Source: Halobaculum sp. CBA1158 (lineage in GTDB: Archaea > Halobacteriota > Halobacteria > Halobacteriales > Haloferacaceae). Taken from it: a stretch of 64,000 nucleotides of DNA. Within the stretch, counting starts at the first letter, position 1. Every line of letters starts with the position of its first letter. Made by a program: the position numbers and the translations under genes. Under the pieces are notes generated by a model. The model was given only the letters and a program-made list of their open reading frames with translations. It was not told where the DNA came from and did no database searches. Shown in pieces: positions 43,987-53,506 of the stretch. The stretch spans positions 62,001 to 126,000 of the forward strand of contig NZ_CP090373.1 of the NCBI RefSeq assembly GCF_021431925.1, written 5' to 3'.

Positions 43987-44502
43987 TCAGTCACGAAGAT
44001 ACGCGACGAGAACGGTCGTCAGGAGACAGAGCAGAATGAGGATCGCCACACCGAGGTGGGTCGTCACGATAATCGGATGTAGATTTTTCGTGACCGTGAG
44101 ACCTCCAAGAATGACTTGGAGCGGAAGGAGGACGAGAGCGACCGTGGCCGACCATTTGACAATAGCATCATTGCGGTGTGTCACCCAAGCTCCGATCGCT
44201 GTGCCCAAAATTAGGAACCCAGCTGTCATCGCGAGCCCCCGATGAGCCCATTCAGCGAATATCTGTAATGCAGAGTACGGCGAATTGGCGATGATACTGG
44301 GTTGGAGGAAGGGTACCCAGGTTCCATAACAGGTCGGCCAGTCGGGGCAGGAGAGCCCGGCACCGATCGCACTCGTGTAGGCACCGAGTAGCATCACGAT
44401 GTACGTTAGACCCAGCGTCAGGCCGGCAATGTGTTCGTACTCTACTGGAACCCCTAAAATAATCTTTCTCAGGTCGTTTGATGTTGTTGGATTTTGAGCC
44501 AT
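43987..44502 (-). CDS. Half-length CtaA/COX15-like heme A synthase
   Basis: A 171-residue protein with four membrane helices, the cysteine pair of SCPDWPTCYG and heme-ligand histidines in WAHRG and TTHLG. Bacterial CtaA has eight helices in two halves; four-helix forms are known in archaea and act as dimers. It would convert heme O to heme A for terminal oxidases. The ATG at 44502 starts near the fold; an ATG at 44553 would add 17 residues. It is close to the Dsb pair and the TFB gene, with no oxidase gene in the window. Confidence 0.8.
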   Translation of the reverse strand: MAQNPTTSNDLRKIILGVPVEYEHIAGLTLGLTYIVMLLGAYTSAIGAGLSCPDWPTCYGTWVPFLQPSIIANSPYSALQIFAEWAHRGLAMTAGFLILGTAIGAWVTHRNDAIVKWSATVALVLLPLQVILGGLTVTKNLHPIIVTTHLGVAILILLCLLTTVLVAYLRD

Positions 44503-44671
44503 GTCTGGGTTGGGTAGGAGATCCTCGGGTACGGTGTGTCTCATCAAAGCCAAGGTCGCAAAGGTATAGTTCGGATTCCCATCGAATGGGATTCCGGCAT
44601 CTATTCATTGAGAACCCAATCCACAGCATTGATAAGAAGACCCACAAGTTGCCGGGAGACCACTTGGACGT

Positions 44672-45643
44672 ATGAATCCCATGATAAATAAAAAACAAAC
44701 CTACGAACGGTCGTCAGATGGCCATGAGCGGGACTTGGTGTCTGTTGATGATAATACGTGTCCCGAGTGTCAAGGCCAAATCACCCAGGATGGCGACCAG
44801 GGCGAAGTAACGTGTGAAAGCTGTGGATTAGTTTTCGAGGAAAGCCGGGTCGATCACGGCCCCGAATGGCGCGCGTTCACGTCGGACGAACGCGATGAAA
44901 AGAGTCGCGTTGGTGCACCGACGACGAAGTTGATGCACGATAAGGGGTTGAGTACGACCATCGGCTGGCAGGACAAGGACGCTTACGGACAGGCGGTTTC
45001 CGGTCGTAAACGTGCTCAGTTACAGCGTCTTCGGACGTGGGACGAGCGGTTCCGCACAAAAGATTCTCGCGATCGGAATCTCAAGCAAGCGCTCGGTGAG
45101 ATCAGCCGCATGGCGTCTGCACTCGGGCTCCCCGAACCGGTCCAGGAAACCGCTGGTGTCCTCTATAGGCGTGCAATAGAGGAGGACTTGCTCCCCGGCC
45201 GCTCAATCGAGGGTATGTCGACAGCTTCGTTGTATGCGGCTACTCGACAGCATGGAATGCCTCGAACATTGACTGAATTTGGAGATGTAAGTCGCGTCGA
45301 AAAGCTCCGATTCCAGCGGGCATATCGATATCTTTCCCGTGAACTTGGGTTGAAGATCGAACCTGAAAATCCCACTCGGTATCTCCCACAGTTTGCGTCA
45401 TCGCTTGACGTGAGTGACGAAGCAGAACGACGCTCTCGGGAACTGCTCGAGGTGGCAACAAATAACGCCGTCCACAGTGGCAAAAGTCCAGCGGGGTTGG
45501 CAGCTGCCGCTCTGTATGCTGCGAGTCATCTCACGAACGAGCAACTCACACAAGAGACGGTGAGTGAGGTTGCTAGTGTCAGTCAAGTAACGATCCGAAA
45601 TCGGTACCAAGAGCTTCTCGAGGTGTACAAGGAGAATGACTGA
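44672..45643 (+). CDS. tfb: Transcription initiation factor TFB
   Basis: A 323-residue protein with the N-terminal zinc ribbon (CPECQG, CESCG), the B-finger region (ESRVDHGPEWRAF), and two cyclin-like repeats (residues 125-215 and 220-315). This is a full TFB. Haloarchaea carry several TFBs that direct distinct gene sets. An ATG at 44681 is an alternative start. The small winged-helix gene follows with an eight-base overlap, so this TFB may be part of a local regulatory unit for the propeller genes. Confidence 0.93.
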   Translation: MNPMINKKQTYERSSDGHERDLVSVDDNTCPECQGQITQDGDQGEVTCESCGLVFEESRVDHGPEWRAFTSDERDEKSRVGAPTTKLMHDKGLSTTIGWQDKDAYGQAVSGRKRAQLQRLRTWDERFRTKDSRDRNLKQALGEISRMASALGLPEPVQETAGVLYRRAIEEDLLPGRSIEGMSTASLYAATRQHGMPRTLTEFGDVSRVEKLRFQRAYRYLSRELGLKIEPENPTRYLPQFASSLDVSDEAERRSRELLEVATNNAVHSGKSPAGLAAAALYAASHLTNEQLTQETVSEVASVSQVTIRNRYQELLEVYKEND

Positions 45644-45929
45644 CCAGGCAGATAGTTCGGATGACAAATCGGTACCGAATGACCTGCAGCCCGGATCTAC
45701 TACGGGAGGGTTCCCGATTCAGACCGAAATCGACGTATTGGAAACACTGGCAGATCGGTCGCCATGCCACGTAATGGAGATTGCTACTGCCGTAGATGGA
45801 CATCCCATTACTGTTGACCAGGCATGTACTCATCTCCATAATGCCGAATGCATCCGTCCACTCGGGAGGGGCCTCTACGAAATCACCGCAGAGGGAGAAC
45901 GACGACTCGAAACTCAGCACCGGCCATAA
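45636..45929 (+). CDS. Small winged-helix protein
   Basis: A 97-residue protein overlapping the TFB gene by eight bases. Residues 28-92 form a winged helix (TEIDVLETLADRSPCHVMEI, then GLYEITAEGERRL). The ending resembles haloarchaeal PhiH1-repressor-like regulators. Coupled expression with TFB suggests a joint role. Confidence 0.7.
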   Translation: MTDQADSSDDKSVPNDLQPGSTTGGFPIQTEIDVLETLADRSPCHVMEIATAVDGHPITVDQACTHLHNAECIRPLGRGLYEITAEGERRLETQHRP

Positions 45930-46091
45930 CATTCCACTACCAGTGTCACCATGTCAATTCTCGTTCCGCGGCTCTTTCGACAGCTCCTCCGTGTCGAGTT
46001 TGGATTGCGATCTGTTCCTGATTCGTTCCATCGCGAGAACTCTCGAAGGTCAATCGGACACCATATCCCGACGAATACGTACAATCGAATA

Positions 46092-46469
46092 ATGGGAGAT
46101 AATCCAGTATTGTCCGAGGACACGCCAGCCTTACAGGATGTTCTCGATGCGCTGGATGATCCCGAGTGCCGGGCTATTCTCCGTGAAACCGTTGAACCCA
46201 TGACTGCCAACGAACTCATCGAAGCCTGTGACATTCCCAAGTCGACCGTGTATCGGAAACTAGAGCTGCTCAGCTCCGCTTCTCTCGTGCGAGAGCGGGA
46301 TTCGATCAATCCGGGTGGTGGACGTGTCACCCACTACGAACGGTCGTTCGACGACGTAACGATCTCTATGGATGAGACAGGTGAGTTCTCGGTAAGCGTC
46401 GACCGGCCACCACAGTCGGCTGATGAACGGCTTGCAGACATCTGGTCGATGATGGGTGACGAGGTATGA
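46092..46469 (+). CDS. Winged-helix regulator (ArsR/IclR-like fold)
   Basis: A 125-residue protein from the ATG at 46092; the frame is open back to 45951 but the upstream part is basic and unlike a halophilic protein. Residues 15-75 are a winged helix (PMTANELIEACDIPKSTVYR). It ends with a four-base overlap into the membrane protein gene at 46466. A regulator plus small membrane protein pair of this kind is frequent in haloarchaea and may sense a membrane signal; this is inferred. Confidence 0.75.
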   Translation: MGDNPVLSEDTPALQDVLDALDDPECRAILRETVEPMTANELIEACDIPKSTVYRKLELLSSASLVRERDSINPGGGRVTHYERSFDDVTISMDETGEFSVSVDRPPQSADERLADIWSMMGDEV

Positions 46470-46744
46470 ACGAATTCATAACTGCCATCGCTGTGGTCAA
46501 GTCCATTATTTTGGTGCTTGGCACCGGAATCACATACATCGCGCTCAAAGCTTATCGTCGGACAGGTGAGGATTCGTTACGGATTCTGGGTGTCGGGTTC
46601 GGTATCATCTCCGTCGGAGCACTGCTGACCGGTGTGGCCAATCAGTTTTTTTCGGTCTCACTGGCTCTAGGGGTGTTGGTCAACAGCGTATTCGTCGCTA
46701 TCGGTCTCGCTGTCATCATGTACTCCCTTCGGATTCAGAAATGA
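46466..46744 (+). CDS. Small membrane protein coupled to the regulator (DUF7521-like)
   Basis: A 92-residue protein with three hydrophobic helices (AVVKSIILVLGTGITYIALK, ILGVGFGIISVGALL, LGVLVNSVFVAIGLAVIM). I associate it with haloarchaeal DUF7521, from memory. Its start overlaps the regulator stop, so they are made together. It ends four bases into a short unassigned frame before the first propeller gene. Confidence 0.75.
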   Translation: MNEFITAIAVVKSIILVLGTGITYIALKAYRRTGEDSLRILGVGFGIISVGALLTGVANQFFSVSLALGVLVNSVFVAIGLAVIMYSLRIQK

Positions 46745-46943
46745 TCACCACGTTCATACGGAAGTACGAACCGGAGACCTCTGATATCAGGCGAAAAGGT
46801 ACAGATGATGCATCAATTAGTCTGAATTTCTACCAGAGGCAAAACAATCCTAACGGGATTAATAGTGTCACCGCAATAATCGACTATCGAAGCGTGATTG
46901 AAACCGTACCTAACATCCCGCTCATCGACCCTATCCAGATACC

Positions 46944-48350
46944 ATGAAAATGCCATCTGAACGGTCATATCGTTTGTGGGCGATTCGTGGAGTGATACTA
47001 GTGGTCGTCATCGGTCTTCTGGCTCCGACGGCAGTCTCCGCGTTCACCTACGAGCCGACTACACTCCAACCCGGGACGATCGAAAGGCCGGCAAATGGAA
47101 CGACGGTTATCTCGGTACAGGGTTTCAAGATCGCAGGGCAGGAAAGCGGTAAGAAACCAGCTCGTCTCGTTGGAGTCGGTCCAAAGGGGAACGTTGAGTG
47201 GGTGTACAATGGAAGCGAGAACGGCATAGTATGGTTTTATGACGTCGATCCGCTGGAGAATGGGTCGATCCTCATCACTGGAACGAAGCCTGGAGAAACA
47301 GTGGTCACCATCTGGGATCCTCAAACGCAGCGAGCCGAGTGGTCGCGGACGTTCGACTGGGAGGACACTCATGATATTGACCTCGTCAACGGCGATCAGT
47401 TGCTCGTCGCCAACATGCGAAACTACAACGAATCGACGGGCAAAAACAACGACAGACTACTCCTCTACGACCTCTCGAAAGACGATGTCGTCTGGGAGTG
47501 GAAATTCCGTAAGAACGGCTACAACAGAACCGGTGGCGGGAAGTACACCGACGACTGGACGCACGTCAACGACGTTGATAAGATCGGCCAGGGTCGATAT
47601 CTCGCTTCACCCAGAAATTATGACCAGGTGATCGCGGTCAATCGATCCACGAAGAACGTCACGATGCGGCTCGGTTCGGATGAGAACTGGGATACGATGT
47701 ACGAACAGCACAATCCACAGTATCTCGAAAGTAAGAACGGAACGGAGACACTGCTGGTCGCCGACAGCGAGAACGATCGCATCGTAGAATACGCGAAGAA
47801 CAATGGAAACTGGACCCGAACATGGCTGCTCAGAGGGAATTTCAACTGGCCTCGGGACGCCGACCGGCTCCCGAACGGCAATACGCTGGTCACGGACACG
47901 CTCAATCACCGTGTCATGGAGGTGACCCCGAATGGCGAGGTCATCTGGGAGTTCTACGCTCCGTGGGGAACGTACGAGGCCGAGCGCATGCAGCTTGGAG
48001 ATGAGCCCGGTGGCCCGACCATCCGAGATCAAAACTCGACTGGGACAGCCACACTCACCGGGAGCGTTGCGCTGACACCCGGCACGGGCGACCGCTCTAC
48101 GTTTGCAGAATGGGTAACCAACACGTTCGCCGGTACGCCGATTGATTCCGAGGTGGCGTGGCTTGCCGATCGGTGGGCACATATCACACCGTGGATTCGT
48201 CCCGTCTGGATGGGATCATGGGATTTCGCCCGGACAGTTCTTGCCGGAGGAGTGGTCCTCGGGTGGCTCACCGTCGACGCCATATACCATCGAACTCAGA
48301 TTATTCATCGACTGAGAACTGTCGGCACTCGAGTTAGATCGCGAATATGA
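46944..48350 (+). CDS. Arylsulfotransferase-like beta-propeller protein, membrane-anchored (copy 1)
   Basis: A 468-residue protein with a signal helix (VVVIGLLAPTAVSA), a long beta-propeller and a C-terminal membrane helix (FARTVLAGGVVLGWL). Repeated blades carry NRSTK-, ADSENDRIVE- and FNWPRDADRLPNGNTLVTD-like motifs of the arylsulfotransferase (ASST/PQQ-like) group. Many NxT/S sites suggest surface glycosylation. The ASST His/Arg residues are only partly recognisable, so sulfotransfer is uncertain. A paralogue follows at 48411. Confidence 0.8.
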   Translation: MKMPSERSYRLWAIRGVILVVVIGLLAPTAVSAFTYEPTTLQPGTIERPANGTTVISVQGFKIAGQESGKKPARLVGVGPKGNVEWVYNGSENGIVWFYDVDPLENGSILITGTKPGETVVTIWDPQTQRAEWSRTFDWEDTHDIDLVNGDQLLVANMRNYNESTGKNNDRLLLYDLSKDDVVWEWKFRKNGYNRTGGGKYTDDWTHVNDVDKIGQGRYLASPRNYDQVIAVNRSTKNVTMRLGSDENWDTMYEQHNPQYLESKNGTETLLVADSENDRIVEYAKNNGNWTRTWLLRGNFNWPRDADRLPNGNTLVTDTLNHRVMEVTPNGEVIWEFYAPWGTYEAERMQLGDEPGGPTIRDQNSTGTATLTGSVALTPGTGDRSTFAEWVTNTFAGTPIDSEVAWLADRWAHITPWIRPVWMGSWDFARTVLAGGVVLGWLTVDAIYHRTQIIHRLRTVGTRVRSRI

Positions 48351-48410
48351 ACTCTGCTATGACACGATCAATCAAAACGACCATTCAGCCGAATCAAGAG
48401 TCATCCACCG

Positions 48411-49748
48411 ATGCCTAAGAACTCGATCGTCCCTGAAGCCGGGAATCAGCTCCCATCTACCTCTCGTGGTTCTCTCTTGATCCTCGCCGGAATCCTACTC
48501 TTAGTAGGGACGCTTACCGTAAGCGCCGTGCTCGCGCCATCGATCGGACAAACAGACGCATCCGATCACCAGTCCCTCACACTTGTCGGATCACAGGGGG
48601 GTGGCCCAGGGTGGCACGAGTACGGCAGCGTCTATCTTCTCAACGGTACGACCGTCACGTGGAGTGAGTCGAGCGCAGACAGCTACTTCGACGTGACGAA
48701 AACCGAGAATGGAACCGTCCTAGCCGGGTTTATGGATAGTGGGTACGTTTCGTGTGGTCCATACGAATCGCCATGCACGCGTACTGGATTCCGGGTTATC
48801 GACCCACAGCCTGGCCCTCGCGTGCTTTCTGAGTATAGTTTTCCCGTGAGGACGAGCAAAAACAGTGAAGTCCACGACGTCGAACAGCTCGAATCGGGAG
48901 AATACCTGCTCACCGACATGGAGTACGAGCGAATTTTCACAGTCAAGGATGGTGAAGTCACGTGGCAGTGGAACGCAAGTTCGTTTTACGATGCCCCACC
49001 AGACCCGACGACGACTGACTGGCTCCACATCAATGATGTCGATGTCATCGATGAGGGTCGGTATCTCGTCTCAGTCCGCAACGCCAACCAACTCGTGGTT
49101 GTTGAGCGTGGTGAAGGGGTTGTTGAGGTCATTAATAAGGACACGACCGATTCGAACGACGCGAACTGCCGCAAGTCCGGACAGCTCACAGATTATGACG
49201 GAGATGGACAGATACGATGCGGTGATCCCACAGTTCTCGACCATCAGCACAACCCCCAGTGGCTCGGGGAGGACGCTGTCCTTGTTGCCGATAGCGAGAA
49301 TGATCGCGTGGTTGAACTCCACCAGACTGCGAACGGCAGTTGGACACCAGCGTGGACACTCGAACGTGCTGGTGGTGTCGCGTTCAACTGGCCCCGCGAC
49401 GCCGATCGACTCCCGAATGGGAATACGTTGATAACGGATACGCTGAATCGACGTATTGTCGAAGTGAACGAATCGGGGGAAGTTGTCTGGAGTGTCCAAA
49501 CGGAGCGAATTCCGTACGAAGCAGATCGACTCCCAGTTGGTGAGTCCGTGGGAGCACCTCAGTATGCTACAGATTCGGGGTCAAACAACACTCCCTCTGA
49601 TGACGTACCAGTACTTTCGCTGATGCTGGTCGGCCTCCGAGCGGTTTTTCCGTCGACACCGTTCTGGTTCCGCGAGCCACAACTCGGGCTAACAATCCTA
49701 TCAGTGCTTTCTGTTCTTGTAGGTATCGTAGATGAATTATCGAGGTGA
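48411..49748 (+). CDS. Arylsulfotransferase-like beta-propeller protein (copy 2)
   Basis: A 445-residue protein with the same plan as copy 1: an N-terminal helix (LILAGILLLVGTLTVSAVL), propeller blades with ADSENDRVVELHQ and FNWPRDADRLPNGNTLITD, and a C-terminal membrane helix (GLTILSVLSVLVGIV). An acidic segment (DYDGDGQIRCGD) looks like a calcium-binding loop. It follows copy 1 by 60 bp. The pair is a tandem duplication that has diverged. It probably acts on the outer surface; substrate unknown. Confidence 0.8.
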   Translation: MPKNSIVPEAGNQLPSTSRGSLLILAGILLLVGTLTVSAVLAPSIGQTDASDHQSLTLVGSQGGGPGWHEYGSVYLLNGTTVTWSESSADSYFDVTKTENGTVLAGFMDSGYVSCGPYESPCTRTGFRVIDPQPGPRVLSEYSFPVRTSKNSEVHDVEQLESGEYLLTDMEYERIFTVKDGEVTWQWNASSFYDAPPDPTTTDWLHINDVDVIDEGRYLVSVRNANQLVVVERGEGVVEVINKDTTDSNDANCRKSGQLTDYDGDGQIRCGDPTVLDHQHNPQWLGEDAVLVADSENDRVVELHQTANGSWTPAWTLERAGGVAFNWPRDADRLPNGNTLITDTLNRRIVEVNESGEVVWSVQTERIPYEADRLPVGESVGAPQYATDSGSNNTPSDDVPVLSLMLVGLRAVFPSTPFWFREPQLGLTILSVLSVLVGIVDELSR

Positions 49749-49998
49749 CTACCAATAGAATTTGAAGTAATACAAAACACGAAATTGAAGGCGAGAAGAA
49801 GGGCAGTACGACTGCTTTTGAGATGATCTCGAAACAGGAGAGCCGTACTAGGGAGTGGCCAATCTAAGACAGTCACGGTCGGGTCGAAACGTCAGTATCA
49901 GTCCGCACGCGTATCCTGTGTACTACCTGCGTACACCAGCAACTATCGGGACTCGGATCGATAGACAGGAAGATACAACCAACTTCAGTCCAAAAACT

Positions 49999-50727
49999 AT
50001 GGCAATGGAGATGCGACTACGGCAGCGAGGTCGAAGTTTGCTAACGGCCGTTACATTAGCCGTGAGTGGATTTTTTCTTGGAGCACTTCTCGTTTTTCTC
50101 ACGATTCAAGGGCTGATTTTCGCAGGTGTCGATGTGATGAATGCACCAGCGGTACAGCTCGTTATCTCGACGGTGATGTTGCAGGGTGTCGCCTTTGGTC
50201 TGTTGGCGCTCGGGTATCTCAAGCTGAGTGGACTCGGGTTTGACTTTCTTGCACTCCGCCGGTCGACTCTGCGAGACGGAGGGTGGATCGTCAGCGGACT
50301 CACCGTCTTTTTTGTCCTCTATGTGGCAATGAATTTCGCCATCTCGGCACTCGGAATCCCAGTCGCGGAAAATCAAGTAGCCCAAATTGGGGCCAAAAAT
50401 CCCGACGTACTCTTGCTGTTGGTACCATTCTCCTTACTGCTCATCGGTCCTGGTGAGGAAGTTCTATTCAGAGGTCTCATTCAAGGAACGCTTCGACAAA
50501 CGTTTTGACCGTGGAGTGCGATCGTCATCGCGAGTGCGATCTTCGCAGTGAGTCACGCGTCAGCGCTCACCGGTGATGGTCAATTCACCTACATGGCCGT
50601 TGTATTCATACTCGCGCTTATCCTCGGTGTCACCTACGAATACGCGGAGAATCTCATCATCCCGACGGTGATACACGGTATTTATAATGCTATACTATTC
50701 TCCTTCCTCTATTTGCAAGTAACGTGA
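49999..50727 (+). pseudogene. CPBP-family intramembrane protease with in-frame TGA stop
   Basis: The frame from 49999 matches the intact CPBP gene at 41645, with the GPGEEVLFRG signature. A TGA at 50506-50508 ends it directly after RGLIQGTLRQTF. The same frame then continues through SAIVIASAIFAVSHASAL and VIHGIYNAIL to a TGA at 50725, restoring the rest of the family. Only one codon separates the parts. The stop removes the histidine and the last helices. Either a recent nonsense mutation or a sequencing error. Confidence 0.8.
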
Positions 50728-50843
50728 GTTTCTCAGTTGGTCTGGCAACTGTTGAACCCAAAGATCCAATAACTGAGCATTAATAACTCAGAGCAATTCA
50801 ATTATTAATGTTGCCTAGCTAATGGCCGTTTTATAGCAGCTAA

Positions 50844-50850
50844 TTTAATA
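50844..50850 (+). promoter_or_regulatory. TATA element of the ZntA-type ATPase gene
   Basis: TTTAATA centred about 28 bases before the ATG at 50876, as expected of a leaderless transcript. Confidence 0.6.
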
Positions 50851-50875
50851 ATACTCCAGCACCTAGCCTCTGCTA

Positions 50876-53506
50876 ATGACATCGTCCGACCGGGATCCAC
50901 CCGACTCAAGCGATGAATCCCATGGACACAACCATGACCACGACCACGAACATGACCATCACACCAGTGGACGGGAAGGTGATAGCGTAACCGCGACTTC
51001 GTCGAATAGGGACGATGTCGCCCAGTTTTCGGTACCTGAGATGGACTGCCCGTCCTGTGCGGGGAAGGTCGAAAATAGTGTCCGGAAACTCGATGGTATC
51101 ACCACTATTGAACCTCAGGTAACGACTGGGACGCTCTCGGTATCCTACGATGGAGGCCACACCTCTCCGGACGAGATTGCCGAACGCGTAGAAAAAGCTG
51201 GGTACACGGTCGAAAACCAGGGCGAGACGACCGCGACGTTCACTGTCCCTGAAATGGACTGTCCATCCTGCGCGGGGAAAATTGAGAATGCCCTGGATGA
51301 CATCTCGGGACTCTCGAGTTACGAGACACAGCCGACGACCGGGAAGGTGATTACGACCTACAATGGTGATTCGGTTTCACCATCGAAGATCACTGCTGCG
51401 ATCGAAAGCGCAGGCTACGAGGTGACCGACTCGACAGCGAACAACACCGACACTGAGAGCGATCCCACCGATGACCGCGGGAGCGTTTGGACCAGTTCGC
51501 GGGCGATCAAAACGTGGATCAGCGGTGGGTTCGTCGCACTCGGCCTCCTCTTCGAGTTCTTCCTCACCGGCCAGAACGTCCTCGTGGCCGAACTCGTCGG
51601 CCGTGAGTTACTAATCGCCGACATCCTCTTCCTCATTGCTGTCGGGGTTGCTGGCCAGATTATCTTCCGAAACGGCTACTACTCCGCGCTGAACCGCAAC
51701 CTCGACATCGACCTGTTGATGAGTATCGCCATCAGCGGCGCCATCATCGCCAGCCTGGTCTTCGGGGAAGCGCTTTACTTTGAGGCCGCCACGCTTACGT
51801 TCCTGTTCAGCATCGCGGAGCTGCTCGAGCGATACTCGATGGACCGGGCCCGGAACTCACTCCAGGAGTTGATGGACCTGTCACCCGACGAGGCGACGGT
51901 CAAACGAGACGGCGATGAGGTGACAATCCCTGTCGATGATGTGGCTGTCGGTGATATCGTCGTCGTGCGTCCGGGCGAGAAAATCCCGATGGACGGCGAG
52001 GTTCTCGACGGGGAGAGTGCCGTCAACCAGGCCCCGATTACAGGCGAGAGCGTGCCCGTGGACAAGACCTCGGGTGATGAGGTGTACGCCGGAACGATCA
52101 ACGAACAGGGCTATCTCGAGATCGAAGTTACCTCCGAAGCAGGCGATAACACGCTCTCGCGCATTGTCCAGATGGTCGAGGACGCTCAGTCCAACAAGAC
52201 CGAACGCGAGCAGTTCGTCGATCGATTCTCCTCGTACTACACCCCCGTCGTCGTCGGATTCGCGGTCTTAGTGGCGGTTGTCCCGCCGCTCCTGTTCGAG
52301 GCGTCGTGGCCGACATTCATTGTCTACGGACTCACGCTGCTAGTGCTCGCATGTCCCTGTGCTTTCGTCATTTCGACGCCAGTGTCCGTGGTGTCGGGGA
52401 TCACCAGCGCCGCGAAGAACGGCGTCCTGATCAAAGGCGGCAACCATCTCGAAGCGATGGGCGCGGTGGAGGCCATTGCAATGGACAAGACCGGCACAAT
52501 CACCAAAGGGGAACTCACCGTTACCGATGTCGTCCCGTTGAACGACAACAATGAGGACGATGTCCTCCGATGTGCCCGTGGGCTGGAATCGCGGTCGGAA
52601 CACCCCATCGGTGATGCAATCGTCGAATTCGCAGAGGACAGTGATATCGGAGCACCGACAGTCGATGACTTCGATAGTATCACCGGGAAGGGTGTCGAGG
52701 CCGACCTGGACGGGGAGAAACACTACGCAGGGAAGCCTGGATTCTTTGAGGAACTCGGGTTCGATCTCGAACACGTCCACGCGACGACTGACGGCGGTGT
52801 CGTCACGACGAAGAGTCAGCAGATGTGTGAGCGCAATAACTGTGTTGACCTTCTTGCAGAGACGGTGCCCGAGCTCCAGTCGCAGGGGAAGACTGTGGTC
52901 TTAGTCGGGACCGAGGACGAGATTGAAGGCGTGATCGCCGTGGCAGACGATATTCGTCCCGGAGCGAAAGCAGCGATCCAACGGCTCCATGATCTCGGCA
53001 TTGAACACATCGTTATGCTCACGGGTGACAACGAGCGCACTGCCCGGGCGATTGCCGAGGAGGTCGGTATCGACGAGTTCCGCGCAGAACTCCTGCCCGA
53101 CGAGAAGGTCGAGGCGATCAAAGAACTCGACGAACAGTACGACGGTGTCGCAATGATTGGTGACGGCGTCAACGACGCACCCGCGCTTGCGACGGCGACC
53201 GTGGGTATTGCGATGGGTGCCGCTGGGACGGATACTGCCCTCGAAACCGCCGATATCGCGCTCATGAGCGACGACCTCTCGAAACTGCCGTATCTCTACG
53301 AACTCTCACACGATGCGAACAGCGTCATCCGGCAGAACATCTGGACGAGTCTCGGTGCGAAGGGTCTGCTTGCACTGGGCGTGCCGTTCGGGCTGGTCCC
53401 GATCTGGGCGGCCGTCCTCATCGGCGATGCAGGCATGACAGTTGGCGTCACCGGCAATGCAATGCGCCTCTCCAGAATTAAACCCGATTCGTTACTGACC
53501 GATTGA
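50876..53506 (+). CDS. P1B-2-type zinc/cadmium/lead ATPase (ZntA-like) with two HMA domains
   Basis: An 876-residue protein. A His-rich start (HGHNHDHDHEHDHH) leads into two HMA domains with CPSC at 58-61 and 129-132, each preceded by EMD. Eight helices carry TGES, CPC at 493-495, DKTGT at 537, SEHPIGDAI and GDGVNDAPA. The last helices contain GDAGMTVGVTGNAMRL, where the Asp is the P1B-2 marker. Family knowledge therefore points to Zn, Cd or Pb export. A CERNNC pair between the P and N regions is an extra cysteine site. It is not linked to a regulator gene. Confidence 0.9.
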   Translation: MTSSDRDPPDSSDESHGHNHDHDHEHDHHTSGREGDSVTATSSNRDDVAQFSVPEMDCPSCAGKVENSVRKLDGITTIEPQVTTGTLSVSYDGGHTSPDEIAERVEKAGYTVENQGETTATFTVPEMDCPSCAGKIENALDDISGLSSYETQPTTGKVITTYNGDSVSPSKITAAIESAGYEVTDSTANNTDTESDPTDDRGSVWTSSRAIKTWISGGFVALGLLFEFFLTGQNVLVAELVGRELLIADILFLIAVGVAGQIIFRNGYYSALNRNLDIDLLMSIAISGAIIASLVFGEALYFEAATLTFLFSIAELLERYSMDRARNSLQELMDLSPDEATVKRDGDEVTIPVDDVAVGDIVVVRPGEKIPMDGEVLDGESAVNQAPITGESVPVDKTSGDEVYAGTINEQGYLEIEVTSEAGDNTLSRIVQMVEDAQSNKTEREQFVDRFSSYYTPVVVGFAVLVAVVPPLLFEASWPTFIVYGLTLLVLACPCAFVISTPVSVVSGITSAAKNGVLIKGGNHLEAMGAVEAIAMDKTGTITKGELTVTDVVPLNDNNEDDVLRCARGLESRSEHPIGDAIVEFAEDSDIGAPTVDDFDSITGKGVEADLDGEKHYAGKPGFFEELGFDLEHVHATTDGGVVTTKSQQMCERNNCVDLLAETVPELQSQGKTVVLVGTEDEIEGVIAVADDIRPGAKAAIQRLHDLGIEHIVMLTGDNERTARAIAEEVGIDEFRAELLPDEKVEAIKELDEQYDGVAMIGDGVNDAPALATATVGIAMGAAGTDTALETADIALMSDDLSKLPYLYELSHDANSVIRQNIWTSLGAKGLLALGVPFGLVPIWAAVLIGDAGMTVGVTGNAMRLSRIKPDSLLTD

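Noticed and set aside
46741-46947. 68-codon frame coupled at both ends (ATGA overlaps) between the DUF7521-like gene and the first propeller gene
   Set aside because: The coupling is suggestive, but the sequence is basic and of low complexity for a halophile, with no domain or membrane helix. Kept as a doubt rather than a gene.
50506-50508. TGA read as selenocysteine or pyrrolysine-like recoding
   Set aside because: No SECIS-like structure was seen, haloarchaea are not known for selenocysteine, and the intact paralogue has no special residue there.
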